Positions 34,154-45,900 of a stretch of DNA of 64,000 bases are shown in pieces (within the stretch, counting starts at the first letter, position 1; each line of letters starts with the position of its first letter). A program made the position numbers and the translations under genes. Under the pieces are notes generated by a model. It did no database searches. It was not told where the DNA came from and worked only from the letters and a program-made list of their open reading frames with translations. The stretch covers positions 663,118,575-663,182,574 of the forward strand of contig NC_090451.1 in NCBI RefSeq assembly GCF_031143425.1, written 5' to 3'. The stretch is from Pleurodeles waltl (lineage: Eukaryota; Chordata; Amphibia; Caudata; Salamandridae).

Positions 34154-34540
34154 GGGGGTCTTTGACCGCCAGGGCTGTTTTGGCGATTGCACCACCAACA
34201 GGCTGCCGGTGCAATCTTGTGTATTTTGACCGCGGCGGACCCGCCACATTTGCCCCGGCGGTGATAATCCGCCTGGGCAGCGGGATTACAAGTCCCCGAT
34301 CGCCAGCCTTTTGCCAGGAAAAGGCTGGCGGTACGGGGAGTCGCGGGGCCCCTGCACTGCCCATGACACTGGCATGGGCAGTGCAGGGGCCCCCTGACAG
34401 GGCCCCATGCAGATTTTCGCGACGGGTCCATTTGCGTGTGTTGCAGCCCAGCGGGAATCTCAAAATGACCGCGGCGGGAGTGCGGCTGCATTGGCAGCCG
34501 CCCGGCGGTCAGATCTTGGCGGGCGGGAGGGCCATAATTC
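34154..34540. mobile_element. GC-rich MITE with perfect 21-bp-arm palindrome
   Basis: It starts GGGGGTCTTTGACCGCCAGG and is full of 'ccgcc/ggcgg' blocks. A perfect palindrome has arms at 34345-34365 and 34373-34393 (GGGGCCCCTGCACTGCCCAT plus G, with its complement) around a 7-base loop. A second dyad (CGCCAGCCTTTTGCC / GGAAAAGGCTGGCG) precedes it at 34300-34331. The left end looks like a terminal repeat of a Harbinger-like salamander family, by recall. The right end is unclear. High GC against AT-rich surroundings. Confidence 0.65.
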
Positions 34541-35900
34541 TTTTTAAAGTAACCTTTGACCCTTTTGCACTATAAAGATATTTTATTGAATTCTGTAAAT
34601 TATGCTGCGCCTCGTGAATTATGTGGTTATTTCAGTAAATCCTTAACTATGCGGAAAATACTACAACTGCAAAATCGCATAATTCCAGTGGCCCTGCATA
34701 TAAGGAAATATTGCTTATCCAGCGTACCTATTTTCCTGTAGATAAGGAATTTAGGACCATATGACTACCCACTGTTGACACTCAGATCCTACATGGTCTC
34801 TGCACATCTCACCTCTTTAGAAGGCTATGAGGGCATTAATTATATTAAGCTGATGCATCACATCGCCCTCTCTGTACCCCATGTAAAACCTAGAAATAAC
34901 GGTTGGAAAGAATGTTTAATTTGCAAGTGTGGTTTAATTCTATTTTTCTCATTGGCATCTTGCTATCGGACCAGAGGCTTTGGTGTCGACACAGTTCGGG
35001 GTTGGCGTGGATACTTCCTTACGCCAATTCTCTGCATGCTTTGAACACATTACAATCAAGGGAAAGGAAATTAATACTGGGAGCACCATTTTGCACCTCA
35101 CACCTGCCTACGGAAACAGGGGCATGTCTTTTGTCATGCAGAAGATGAGTCAAGGCAATCATCCCTAAAATGGGCGTCAATGTCCAGAGGGTGATGGGGC
35201 GGTGGGTGCAAGGCCTCAAGTACGACATTTACATGTATAGCGTAAACATCCACAGTCCGGGCTGCGAAAAGTAATTAGCATTGTAATCTGATTCCTTTCC
35301 ACGGCTAACAATTATTTCTTTAAATATATTTCAGCAGAGTAACTGGAATATGTCAGCAGACAGACAAAAGGTAATGATGAAAATACTTGTACATGTTTGT
35401 CTCCTGAATTTCTCACAGCACCTGTAGTTTTCAACCATAGATATGTTAGAGGACACAGAGTGTGCTCCTTGATTCACAAGACTGTGCAGAAGGAGTCTAA
35501 AAGTAATCAGTACTTTGCATGGTATTTTTTTGCAATTCAATAAGGCAAAACGGAATATATGTTGGTACAGTAAATCAGTACCCTTTAAAAAAAAAAAAAA
35601 AGCTAAGTAGCTAGTTAAGAGCACAATTGTGAACAACAGTATTAGTCAGCAGAAGGCAATATATAAACAGAAAAAACATCAGGATGTACTAATGCTCAAA
35701 TCGAGGTATTAATGCAGGTGCTCAACTCTTTGTGTGGGTGAGTACGCAGTTAACATGATGATCATCTGTGCTATCATACGTGTGTACAAATGTACCGGTA
35801 CCATGACTGTCAAGTAGTCCTTGGCACAGGTGAAACAGTGTACAACTTCGTCATTTTGTTTATAGTATGGAGTTTCTTTCTAATAGGTTTAAGATTTTCA
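34541..35900. other. no gene recognised
   Basis: Intergenic. Short frames at 34775-35228 lack motifs and splice context. Confidence 0.4.
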
Positions 35901-38450
35901 CAGTAAGCCCTATATGCATGGTACCACTGCACTGATCTGTCCCTGTAAGAGTGTTCTGTCTCTTCACTGTCACTTCAAAAGTAAGTCAGTGTGCTTGAAC
36001 CAGTGTGCTTAAGTGCAGCATTCCAGGCGTCAGGCAATGCCCAAGTGATCTGGACTAATGGTATGCATCAATTATACAGATAAACGTTGAAGGGGAGAGA
36101 GTTGTGCAAGGATGTGTGTGAATGGCCTGGTTCAGTGTACAGCAATGGAGATATACAAGTGCAGTAGTATAAAATGATACAGGTTTATCACTGTAAATAA
36201 TGGGTCTGTGCAGATATTGGTGCATAGCTGTCGTTGTCAAGGGTATAATCATTGATTAGTATAAGGTGTGGCTACAAAGATGTATCTCTGCAGATGTGTG
36301 TTAGGTGTTTCAGTGTGCAAACTAAGAAAACTGTACATCGGCATCCGTGTGGAAGTGTATGACGGCGCAAGTGAATCCGGGCACACAGTCCGACTGGTGT
36401 TTTGTTGGATATTTGGCTGTTGTGGCATATACGGGCAAATGTGGAACTGCACAAGTGCTTCATTGTAGAGTGCTGGACTTTAAGTGAACTTAAGTGTTCA
36501 AACGTGCTTGTGTGAGTATCTCAATGATAGAGAATGAGTGGGCAGGTGTATGTCTCTATGTATGTGTACATGGGTTATGAAGGTATATCAATGTAGAATA
36601 TGTATCAGTGGAGATCTAGGGTTTATGTAAGAGACGCAATTACTTGCTTGACTCTCAGAGCTGACCACTTTCTACACAAAAAGTGTAGTGCAACTGCTGT
36701 CTGGCTCAGTTCAACTTTTGCAGTTGTTCTTGAAAGTAGGATCGATGTTGACGTTGTCAACAGCTGCCAGCAAAGATTTCCAAAGAGTGAAAGCATGTCC
36801 GCTTTGCTTCGAGATATAACAGAGTGACTAACAAGTACGAGGGAGATATGTCAGCAACTGTGAGCAGAAGGTCGATATATTGGAAATTAACACCTTATGC
36901 AAACCAAACGTGATCTTACGCGTAGGTCTTTCAGTTATCGAGCTAGTGAAGGGATGAAAGTGTCGTGATGTGTCTGTTTTTTCATACTGTTCAATAGGTC
37001 AGCGACCAAACTGCAGATTAAATGCAATTTTTCAAGAAGGCACTGAGGCAGCGCCTTACAAGAGACAATACCAAAGCTCATCCATAATGAGGTCATTACT
37101 GTTTCTGCCCTATCTTGGGGGAAATCTAGAAAGAAATCCTTTGAAGATTCAACTCAGTCGTACCCCTAGAGGGTACAACTGAGTCATACAGCTTGCCAGC
37201 TGTTTCAAGCCAACTGACAAGCTGGGAGGCTCATTTCCACTTGGTCGACTACAGTTTGTTGGTTAAGCAGTTTCTATCTGTGCCCAAACAAAGGACATGG
37301 CAGCATAAATGTAATGTTTTGATAAGGTTTGTTGGAACAAGCAAGACAACTATCAGGTTCACTTGTGCAACTAAAGTTAACTGGCTGCCAAGCAGAAAGT
37401 TGGGTTTTTATCTCGGAAGGCGGTTTAAGCAGGAGCTGGTGGACAGCTTGACAGAAAACTTGCTTCTTTCTTGAAAATAAGCGACACACTTTTGCTGAAG
37501 TCTAACTTCAGCGAGTGCTTCTCTGATTCGCTGGAAAGGTACTAGTCATATGCATGTGTGAAAAAATCACGTATGCCTTGGTTCTTTTCAACTTGCACGC
37601 CTTACATTCATCTATAACAGCCAGGTATAGTTTTCCACCATTTTTTTATGCTTAATCCATGTTTAATGGACTCCTATGTTGTGCTTATGGTGAAGGTCTT
37701 AACTAAAAAGTCATTAACTCAGTTTAGGATGTTGGCGGAGTCTACTTGCACTAAGACGATGGGTGGCACAACACACGGTGGTGGGTCTAAAGCATATGCT
37801 CTGATTTCTGGCATGGTCTGGATGGCGTTAAAACTGGGGTGCGGCAAGTGCAGAGCGCCTGACAGTATCTGTGTATGAAGAGTACCATATACGGCTGTAC
37901 AGAATAAGACAAGTGTACGTTCATGTCAGTATGGAATGCCTGTACAGGTGTAACAGATGGAATATATGTGCGTACAAGTGTCACAATGCAGATTTCATCC
38001 ATGTTAGGTTTATAGGTGGAAATGTATGACTATCCTTACCCTGTACTACAACCTTTGGAATGAAACGGCTCAAGATGCAGGTGTCTAACTGTAAAATCTA
38101 AGTGTGTGCATGTGCATCACTTATGAGTGGGTAAAGGTATAAGTGCATCTCAGTAGAACGACAGTACCGGTACGGCAGTGCTGAATGCATTATGGTACAG
38201 GTACATTATTACAGAACGCATGACTGCACTAGTGTGTCAGTGTGGAATGTTGCAGGATCAGCTGCATCACTGTAGAAGTTATGAGTCAAGATGTGCCTTG
38301 GATCAGCATACAACGCACAGCTGTAGAAAAGTGTCATTGCATAATACGTGACTGTACTGTGTCTCAGCAAAGAATGTATGGCTGTACAGTATATCTGCAG
38401 CGTTGTTTATCCTACAGGGGTATCCTTGCACACGAGATCTGATTACACTA
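35900..38450. repeat. decayed tandem-repeat DNA ('cagtgtagaatg...gactgtacagg')
   Basis: Phrases such as 'atcagtgtagaatg', 'gtacaggtgt' and 'gcatgactgta' recur every 40-50 bp (clearest at 36180-36600 and 37870-38440). Between them, 36600-37650 is less regular. This looks like an old minisatellite whose copies have diverged strongly. No coding sense. Confidence 0.45.
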
Positions 38451-38459
38451 CAAGGGTAG

Positions 38460-39150
38460 TGCCAAGGTAGAGGGCTACAGATTGTTGGGAAAGCACTCTA
38501 TGTGGATGATGATGCTGAGAGCCTCGTGGAAGGAAGGAACTAGATGGTTTCAAGGGGAAAGACGTTGATATAGACTTATCCTTGGGGTATAATATGAATG
38601 GAGTAAGATTTATGTTGAACAACTCTGAGGGAGGTGAGCTTTGTGAAAGAATGACTGAGGGAAAAGACTTACTGTGAGAATGATTTGGATGGAGGAATTA
38701 TGTTGCAATGGATGGATGTGTTGAGGTACGGATTGGTTCTGGAAAGAAGTTTGGGAATGCAAACAAGGACTCAATGGTTGAATAACTTTCAGGGAAAAGG
38801 ACCACAAAGGGAAAATGGCGTTAATGGTGGAAGACTCCATGGGAAGCGAGGTTGATGGATCAGGGTCCATGGGTAATGATGCTGACGTAGAAGGACACAG
38901 GTAAGAACAACACTGATAGGGTTAGACCGCTAGGGAATGGTGTTAATTCATATGACTTCCTGGGGTGAATAACGCTGAAAGAGGACTCCATGCACTAATG
39001 ATGCTGATCTGGGAAGGTTCAAAGGGGAATTGTGTGGATGCAGAAACACTCTACTATCAAGTGATGCTGATGGAAATGAATGCATTGAGGAATGACCTTG
39101 ATGAACAAGGGCTCAAGAGCGAATGATGATGATTTGCAAAGGATGGGTCA
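38460..39150. repeat. decayed minisatellite ('gactccatgggaatgatgctgatg')
   Basis: About 15 diverged units of roughly 44 bp combine 'aatgatgctgatg', 'ggaaggactc' and 'catgggaa' phrases. The clearest copies are at 38830-39000. It lies within 1.5 kb downstream of the ENTREP3 stop codon. Confidence 0.55.
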
Positions 39151-39911
39151 ATTTAGTTTACGTTAGCCAATTGAATGGATTGTTGCAAACTCATTAGCTA
39201 TGCTGGGTTTGCACAAAAAAATAACCATCATCGGATTTCCATTAACTGCATGCAAGTCATCCACAGAGCAGGGCACCATTATGCCATGAGAGAAGCATGA
39301 TTCCCCACAGATAAGAAGAAGGATTCACTCGACTGGAAGAGTGTGCACGGATCTCCTTCAGCCACGAAGAACTAAACAGTCTTTGTTCCTTCTCAAAAAG
39401 GTGATCAGGGACAGATGAGTGTCATTCTGACTGGAAAGCAAAACAGTTTGGAGGGGGTAATATGTCTCAACTCATGGTTAAGCCACAAAATGCACCAAGA
39501 GTGGTCCTAACCCAAATCTTCAGAAAACTCCTATTTGAAATACCATAGTCTACCATTTTGCTTTTGTGGATACATCTGAGGCTCTCCATTGGTGTTGAAG
39601 ATGTGTCAAGCTCACAAGTCCCATAAAGGATTTGGGAGGTTTCATCCAATTTGGTTGGTCTGGCTGGAAATCCAGAGGATCACTTGGATTGTCAGGTGCT
39701 TGACAGGCGGTTCTTGGCAAATGACTGATCCTACCTGGCACTATAATACTTTACAGATATGCTGATGTTTAGCGAGTATTCTCCACTGATTTCCTACAGC
39801 TTCCAATCATTTAATGCAATAAATGGAGGTGCTGCACGATCATCATGAGGAATACACCTCAGGGTTCCCTGCCATTCTGGCACGCTCGGCAGTCAAAGCC
39901 TCCACTGTATG
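39151..39911 (-). other. ENTREP3: ENTREP3 3' untranslated / downstream region
   Basis: Sequence 3' of the ENTREP3 stop. An ATTAAA poly(A)-type hexamer lies on the minus strand at 39815-39810, about 100 nt after the stop, so the untranslated region could be very short. No AATAAA was seen closer. Apart from this I see no feature. Confidence 0.35.
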
Positions 39912-40082
39912 TCAAACCATGCTCTCCTTGTAGGTTTCGTTGAGACTATGTGGTCGCTGGCGCCCACTCTCCAACCTTCCTCCAGATAGTAGGCGGCGCA
40001 GGGAGGAAGTGGAACTTATGTCGCCACAGCTTCGTAGATGCATGGCTTCCTGGCCTGGTACTCGTAAAAGATCCTGCGGCAT
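39912..40082 (-). CDS. ENTREP3: ENTREP3 terminal coding exon (H)
   Basis: On the minus strand the acceptor ctcgtttttgcag precedes ATGCCGCAGG. 56 codons follow and end TGA at 39914-39912. The reading phase (0) agrees with the previous exon. The peptide contains EAMHLRSCGDISSTSSLRRL then LSGGRLESG and ends YKESMV. This is the conserved C-terminal tail of FAM189B; the human protein has the same block (HLRSCGDLSSSSSLRRLLSG), recalled rather than aligned. No intact membrane or catalytic domain is present: this is cytoplasmic tail. The exon is short and has no long open frame around it, so it was found only by its splice site and homology. Confidence 0.9.
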   Translation of the reverse strand: MPQDLLRVPGQEAMHLRSCGDISSTSSLRRLLSGGRLESGRQRPHSLNETYKESMV

Positions 40083-40789
40083 CTGCAAAAACGAGAAATT
40101 ATAAAGTGGGAAATAAGATACGGGGGCAAACGTCCATTAATGTAATTATAAAATAACGGAGAACTATTCTATTCTTAGACTAACACTTAAAAATGTCCTT
40201 AGTTCACGCTAAAGGTGAGACCAGAAGTGACCTGAAATCACTTCCTGGAACTGAATTCTCTTGCCAGAGTTGACACAAAATTACCTCCCTGCGATTAACT
40301 GTAACTTAAACATTCAGCGTAGCGATCTGCCATTTTTTCAGCTTGCGTTCATGTCAGCTTCCACGGAGAATCATAACCAGCTTTTTAAAAAAATAATCTT
40401 AATTACCTTAATTTGATTGGCAAGGAAGAAAATATATTTTTTATGACGTAATATAACCTCTCTCTAATTACAGCCCAGTGTCTAAGCTACTGTTGGCGTA
40501 TTCAGGGCACCTAGCGCAAATAAGGAAACTGGACCCTCCATCGCCTGGTTTTAAGGTAAAAGGCCACTCACTGGAATGGATTTGGGCCCCTGTACCTGCT
40601 GCATTATAGCTACTACCCTGTTTGCTCCCTCTTTGATGTAAAATACTGGAGAACATTGTTTTAGGTGCCTAACTCTGAATCTCCGTTCTAATAACTTGTT
40701 CAATACACTTCAGACTGGCCTCCCTGCACTATACTCTATTAAGTCAACAATGCTCACATATACAACTGGCTTCATCAAAGCAGCTCATC

Positions 40790-41270
40790 TTAATTGTGCA
40801 TCATGAGTACTCATACTTCTTGATCTTTCTGCAGCATTTTACATGGTTGACCACGCCAATCTACTCTCCTTGCTCAACGTCTAAGCTTCGCTTGCTCTCC
40901 CTTAAACTTGTTCTCCTCCTAATTCTCAGATGTTTCTTTTTTCTGGTAGCAGGTATTTGCAAGTCATCATCGGACACTGCTGTTTGTGAGCGCACCTCGA
41001 GACTTCGTCCTGTGTCCATGCTTGTTTTCTCTGTACATCATCTGCTTTGCTCATATCACCTCCTCCTTTGGCTTCTCATAGCATCTCGAGGCTTAATAAC
41101 ACCCAAATATTTTTCAGTTTCTCATCTTTCTCACTACTCATTTAAACAATTCATAGTGCTTTACCGCCCTTTGCCACTGGATGGCACTACGACCCCACAA
41201 CTACATGTTTTTCTTTTGCTTTCCATTCTAAACAGCCAAAGCACTGATAAATCCCCTTGTCCCCAGTAAG
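40790..41270 (+). pseudogene. L2/CR1-like LINE reverse transcriptase fragment
   Basis: At 40813-40875 one frame reads LDLSAAFYMVDHANLLSLLN, the RT motif LDLSAAFDTVDH with the catalytic Asp changed to Tyr. About 170 bp later another frame reads CLFSLYIICF and then HITSSFGFS, matching the segment before the second catalytic box. The order and spacing fit L2/CR1-clade LINEs. Frameshifts and stops show an old, dead copy. Confidence 0.7.
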
Positions 41271-41448
41271 TAGGTTTCATGTTACTTGTGCTTGTGGCCC
41301 TCCACAATTATTGCTTTGCCCCACTAGACAAGGTCTTAAACTGTGTTAATTGAACCCTCTACAATCTACCAGGGCACTCTCATCTTTCCCTAACAGCACC
41401 AGGCTTAATGGGTCTGTACAAAAAAATGGATCCCCTCAGAAGTTACAT

Positions 41449-42002
41449 AGAGGCTGATTTAAAGGCAGTCAGTCCTGCGGACAACTCAAAACATTCACCA
41501 GAACAGGTGTCACGGCTGTTCCTGTCAATGTTATAAAAGTGTGAAATACAGCTCCGTTAAACATGACGGCAACCCATCAAACTTTCACGATGTTTTACTT
41601 TTTCCAAAAAACAAAACTCCCACAACAGGAGTTTGTTTTTGGAAAAAGTAAAACCAATGGCCTCCATACGATGAGAAATGTCTCCCCTGGTGTAGGGTCA
41701 TTATTATTATAATTTTTTTTTTTTTTACTGTCTCTCACCGCCAGGTTTTACGTTACAGTACAAACAGCAAAAACATATAACACTTTAAATCGGATGGACT
41801 GTGTTGTATGTGAACCTCCGATGGCCCATAGTTTGCCCCGCCGTTGAAGGAGTATGTCAGTGATGGAGTAATCTTGGTTACTGACATATTTAAGGTCTGC
41901 ATGTCTGTAAATCGGGCAGGCGGACCTTCTGTTTGTCGGAGAGGGTATTCCATCACAGTTGCAACACAGTATTCTCTCTGTCAAACTCTAAATCAGCCCT
42001 TT
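41449..42002. mobile_element. MITE with 'gggctgatttaaa' ends and long central hairpin
   Basis: The left end AGAGGCTGATTTAAAGG and the right end CTCTAAATCAGCCCTTT are inverted copies. The interior at about 41593-41655 forms a hairpin with arms of about 28 bp (GTTTTACTTTTTCCAAAAAA.. / ..TTTTTGGAAAAAGTAAAAC) around CACAACA. No coding capacity. A T-run at 41711-41724 lies inside. Confidence 0.65.
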
Positions 42003-42672
42003 AAACTTATTGCTAAAGCTAGTCACCGATTATGACCTGTCCACCTTACTTCCACCTTCACCCACAAGCACCCAACCCGAAACCCGAGATCTTCTGGCTT
42101 CACTGAGCCTGTGCTGCTGCTCTAGTATACTACCTTCTTCTTTTCTGTGGATAGCAAATGACAGGGCCACCGAGACCATGCAGGAATTTAACACTTGAAG
42201 CTAAGGAGTATATGCTAATTTCCGACAGCCCTCACCATATATGTGTATGCTCTTGTATCTTCACATTCCTGATTCCTTTTCCTTAAGAGCAAGAGAGTGA
42301 AAGAGTGAGTGAGTGATTGAGTGAGTGAGTGATTGAGCGAGCGTGTGTCATGTGTTGTTAACCACAAACAGGTTGGGGTGCGATGTAACATGGCTGTTCT
42401 ACTATAAAATATTTACTTTTTGAAATGCAGTGATGCAAAATAAATAAGCATTTATGCTCAGCCCTTTCATCAGCTGCTGTTATCTATGGGGATCAAAAAA
42501 TCAAGATTACACACACCACTCTCGACGGACTCGGATGCAGATTTGCTCCCTACTATAGAAGTCTTTGTTGCCATGCCACAGTGGATGGATGCGAACTGGT
42601 CTGGCATAAATGGAGGCGTAAGAGATACCTGTAGCTTGGTTGTACCTTGAGCACTTGGGCATGAGTACCTAC

Positions 42673-42926
42673 CTGCTTCTGGCAGGGGGAGCTGTTGCTG
42701 GCATGCTCTGCACCTGGGGCCAGGTTGCGCTTGGATCTCTGGAGGAAGCGGGCTACCAAGACCCTAGTGCCACGGCACACTTTCAAGTCACCGAGAGAGA
42801 GTGCGCCACTCTGCGAGAGCCGCTGTACCACCTCCTTTGTCGCACGCAACTGCCTCTTCCCGACTGAGCATGCACGTACCAGGCGACGAGAGCCAACACG
42901 TGTCAGATGCGCCTCCGAGCCCAGAC
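42673..42926 (-). CDS. ENTREP3: ENTREP3 coding exon G
   Basis: The acceptor cttctccccttcacag is followed by GTCTGGGC; the first two bases complete a Gly codon begun in exon F. 84 codons follow, ending CAGAAGCAG before the donor gtaggt. The peptide begins GLGSEAHLTRVGS. It contains LSLGDLKVCRG and LVARFLQRSKR, which correspond to human FAM189B 'HSLGDLKGSW' and 'LVTRFLQIS' by recall. It is part of the cytoplasmic tail, rich in Arg and Ser, with no known enzymatic motif. The frame is intact for 254 bp. Confidence 0.9.
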
Positions 42927-45900
42927 CTGTGAAGGGGAGAAGCAGAGTGTGAATCGTATTGTTGAAAAATCTGTCACACGCCACCTCTAGAGGAACACAG
43001 GAGTGGTTTGGAAGACTGAAGGCTTTAGAAAGGGCAGTCCTTCAGAGAATCCTTGCACTAACTCACAATCATGTCCTTCCTTTATCTCCCAGTCTCTTTC
43101 AATACCAAAAAGTGTGCTTAAAACATGCTGTCTTACATTGCCCCACAGTATTCACTACAAGTTAACAATCTTTTCCTTACGTGCACACCAAGGGAGATGG
43201 AAGCTAAGCAGGAAGAGGGGTATGAGTGAGTAGGGCAAGGAAACACTACCTAAGATAAAGGACATTGGCTTGAGACTTACCTCCATTTGCCAGGTTTTGA
43301 GGTGGATGACATGAAAGACATATGTACAAGCAGGTACGGCTGAGATGGAAATAGCCAACTTAAACAAATGAGACCATCAACTTCTGCAGAAATCACACAG
43401 GGGTTGAAATAGACCTCACTATTCTCCAGCCCACCCCTGACCACACATCTCCTGCACACATAAGTATCCTTTATACATGTACCAGACAAGATGAAGGCAC
43501 AATATCTCGGTTACTCACATTAGTGTCAAACTCAACGCTGGGAAACATGGGGCCTGATTCACAAATGTAAGCTTACAGTTTTGTGAAAGTGTACTACTTT
43601 TTATTATTCATAAACTATGTGCTGAGTTTTACAGCTCTGCTCTTCCTATATTTGTGTGTGCGAAGTTCTCTACACCGATGGCAGAGTCTCCAGGCGCAGA
43701 GAACTCAGTTCAGCTTCCTTGTGTCCTATGTCAGTGAGCAGCCTCATGATCTCTTCCAAAATCTAGACACGGAGGAGGAGACAGGCACCAGCAGGGTCCT
43801 CTGCCTGGAAAACATCTTCTCAGGGCTGGTGTGGATAATCTTCCCCCTAAATACAGAAACATTTCATGTTACCTGTTCCAGGAGGGCCATTATTAATCCT
43901 GCTTTAGTGGTGCTGGTGACAAGCAAGAGCCAACCGTGGCAGAACCTCCTTTAGAATTCAAACACAGGGGATGTGACAAGCCGTCTACAGAGGTGACTGT
44001 GTTTCCCCCCAGGAATTTCGGCAATACTCTGATCTTACCCCTAGCAACCGAGTCTTGGCAATTTGTAACTGCAGATGAAAGAGGTGCTTGAGGTGCAGGA
44101 GGGTTCTCTGGTTGGATTGATGTGTTGGTATGGCAACATCGGAGAGTGTGACCTATCTGGGAGTAGAGCGGGCACTGGAGCTATTGCAGTCAATGTCCTT
44201 GGAGACTGTCACCCTTCCAGCCACGGTGCACTTCTAAAGGAGGGAGCAAATAGGAGCTAGCCAGCACTCACCATTTACAGTGAGGAGGCAGGATGCAGCT
44301 GGTAGACAGTGCAACAGGTGACAGCGGCTGGACCGTTGTGTATGTCTATGAAGTCAAACTGGCATCAGGCCTACAGAAGTGTGCTTACAGTGAAGAAATG
44401 CAGAGTCTGGTGACCGCCTGGGTGGTGAGGCTGCTGTATTACAGCTCACAGTCTGGTGTAAACAGAGAAGAGGGAATGTGAAGGTAAGGATCATCTTAAA
44501 AACAAACAACAGGGTTGTAACTTGAAGCCTGGCTTGGGCGAAGAAAAGGGACTACTACTGAATTAGGCACCAATTTAGGCATTTACGTTTATCTGAGCGG
44601 GGAAAGAAGAAACTTGCGGAGTATCAATAAAATCAATGAGGTCGTCAATGCAAGGGCCAACGAGAAGGAAAAAATTTATAGCAGTGGACATCTTTGTCCT
44701 TCAAAGAAATGAAGGCAAATGGAAAACAAGAGGCAATCTCATATTAACACATCTCCCACTAAAGACCAGAGGCCGATATATAAACATGAATTCGCCAACC
44801 ACACATTTGTAAACCAGAATGTGCAATCTGCACAGCTGCTGGTGTGTGAATGAGTGTTCAATCTGCAATAAGGCAAAGTTGCACTGCCAACTATCTATTC
44901 GTAGGGGGTCGCAAAACAACCTCCCTAATGAATAATGATTAGCAAGTCACAATCTGCACCCCAGGTGATTGGCTACAAGGGCAGGGATTGAGGACTGCTA
45001 GGGACGGACTACTCCCAATCCTGCATCTGCATTTTCCTACGGGAATCATTTTTTTTTTTTTTTTTTATAAAGACTTTTTTATTTTGCAAAAAGAAAAGAA
45101 AAGGGTAAATACAATGGTACATACATGTAACAGGATGCCAACGTGCATCTAACAACAGCCGAGCCCATACTCCCAGACAGTACAATATGATTGGTGGCTA
45201 TACTTTGTTTAATCTAAGGACCTGCAGCAGCCTCCCACTTCCCCCATATCTTATTATATTTGTTTGGACAGCCTCTGGCCTCATATACAAGTTTTTCATT
45301 CTGCGCACACCAGTCTACCCCTTTTCTCCATTTAGTCAGTGTTGGGGCACTTATAGCCTTCCAGCCCGCCACTATATCCCTCTTGGCTACCAGGCACGCC
45401 ACCCCCAGGAAAGCTCGGTCCGGTCTCCTCAACCCAGTGTCGCCCATGATCCCCAGTAGAAGGGGCAGAGGATTCCTCTCTATGTCTTCCTGTAGGACCT
45501 CGGAGATTTCCTGCAAAACAGCCTCCCAGTATGTCACCATGACTGGGCAGGTCCATACCATGTGGAAAATGTCGGCTGTAGGGTTTCTGCAGCGAGGGCA
45601 TTCCGCTGTGGGGCGTAAGCCCGCTCTGTGTAGTTTGATGGGTGTGAGATAGGCTGTGTGAAGATAATATGTTTGTATCAATCGAAGGCATGTAGCCATC
45701 GCTAGGGCGCGTGGGGCCATCAATGCTTCGTCCCAGTCCATCTCCTCCATGGGGCCCGTCCATCCCTCCCACCTTCGGCGGATCATTTTGTTTTTAATGC
45801 TGCTCATGTCCATTAAATGTACAGGTTCTGCGTTTTAAAAAATGGCTCCCACTTGGGAAGACAGCAGACAGTGGTCCACAGTACCCCCTTATACCACCTC

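Larger units (their letters stand above)
40083..42672 (-). other. ENTREP3 intron G-H (2,590 bp)
   Basis: The donor is gtaggt and the acceptor tttttgcag. It holds an L2/CR1-like LINE relic (40790-41270, plus strand), a palindromic MITE (41449-42002) and a degenerate (TGAG)n microsatellite at about 42295-42350. Confidence 0.8.

Noticed and set aside
43583..43954. 123-codon plus-strand frame with hydrophobic N-terminus
   Set aside because: Antisense within an ENTREP3 intron, no splice sites or promoter, and next to a MITE-like end; the hydrophobic start is AT-driven.
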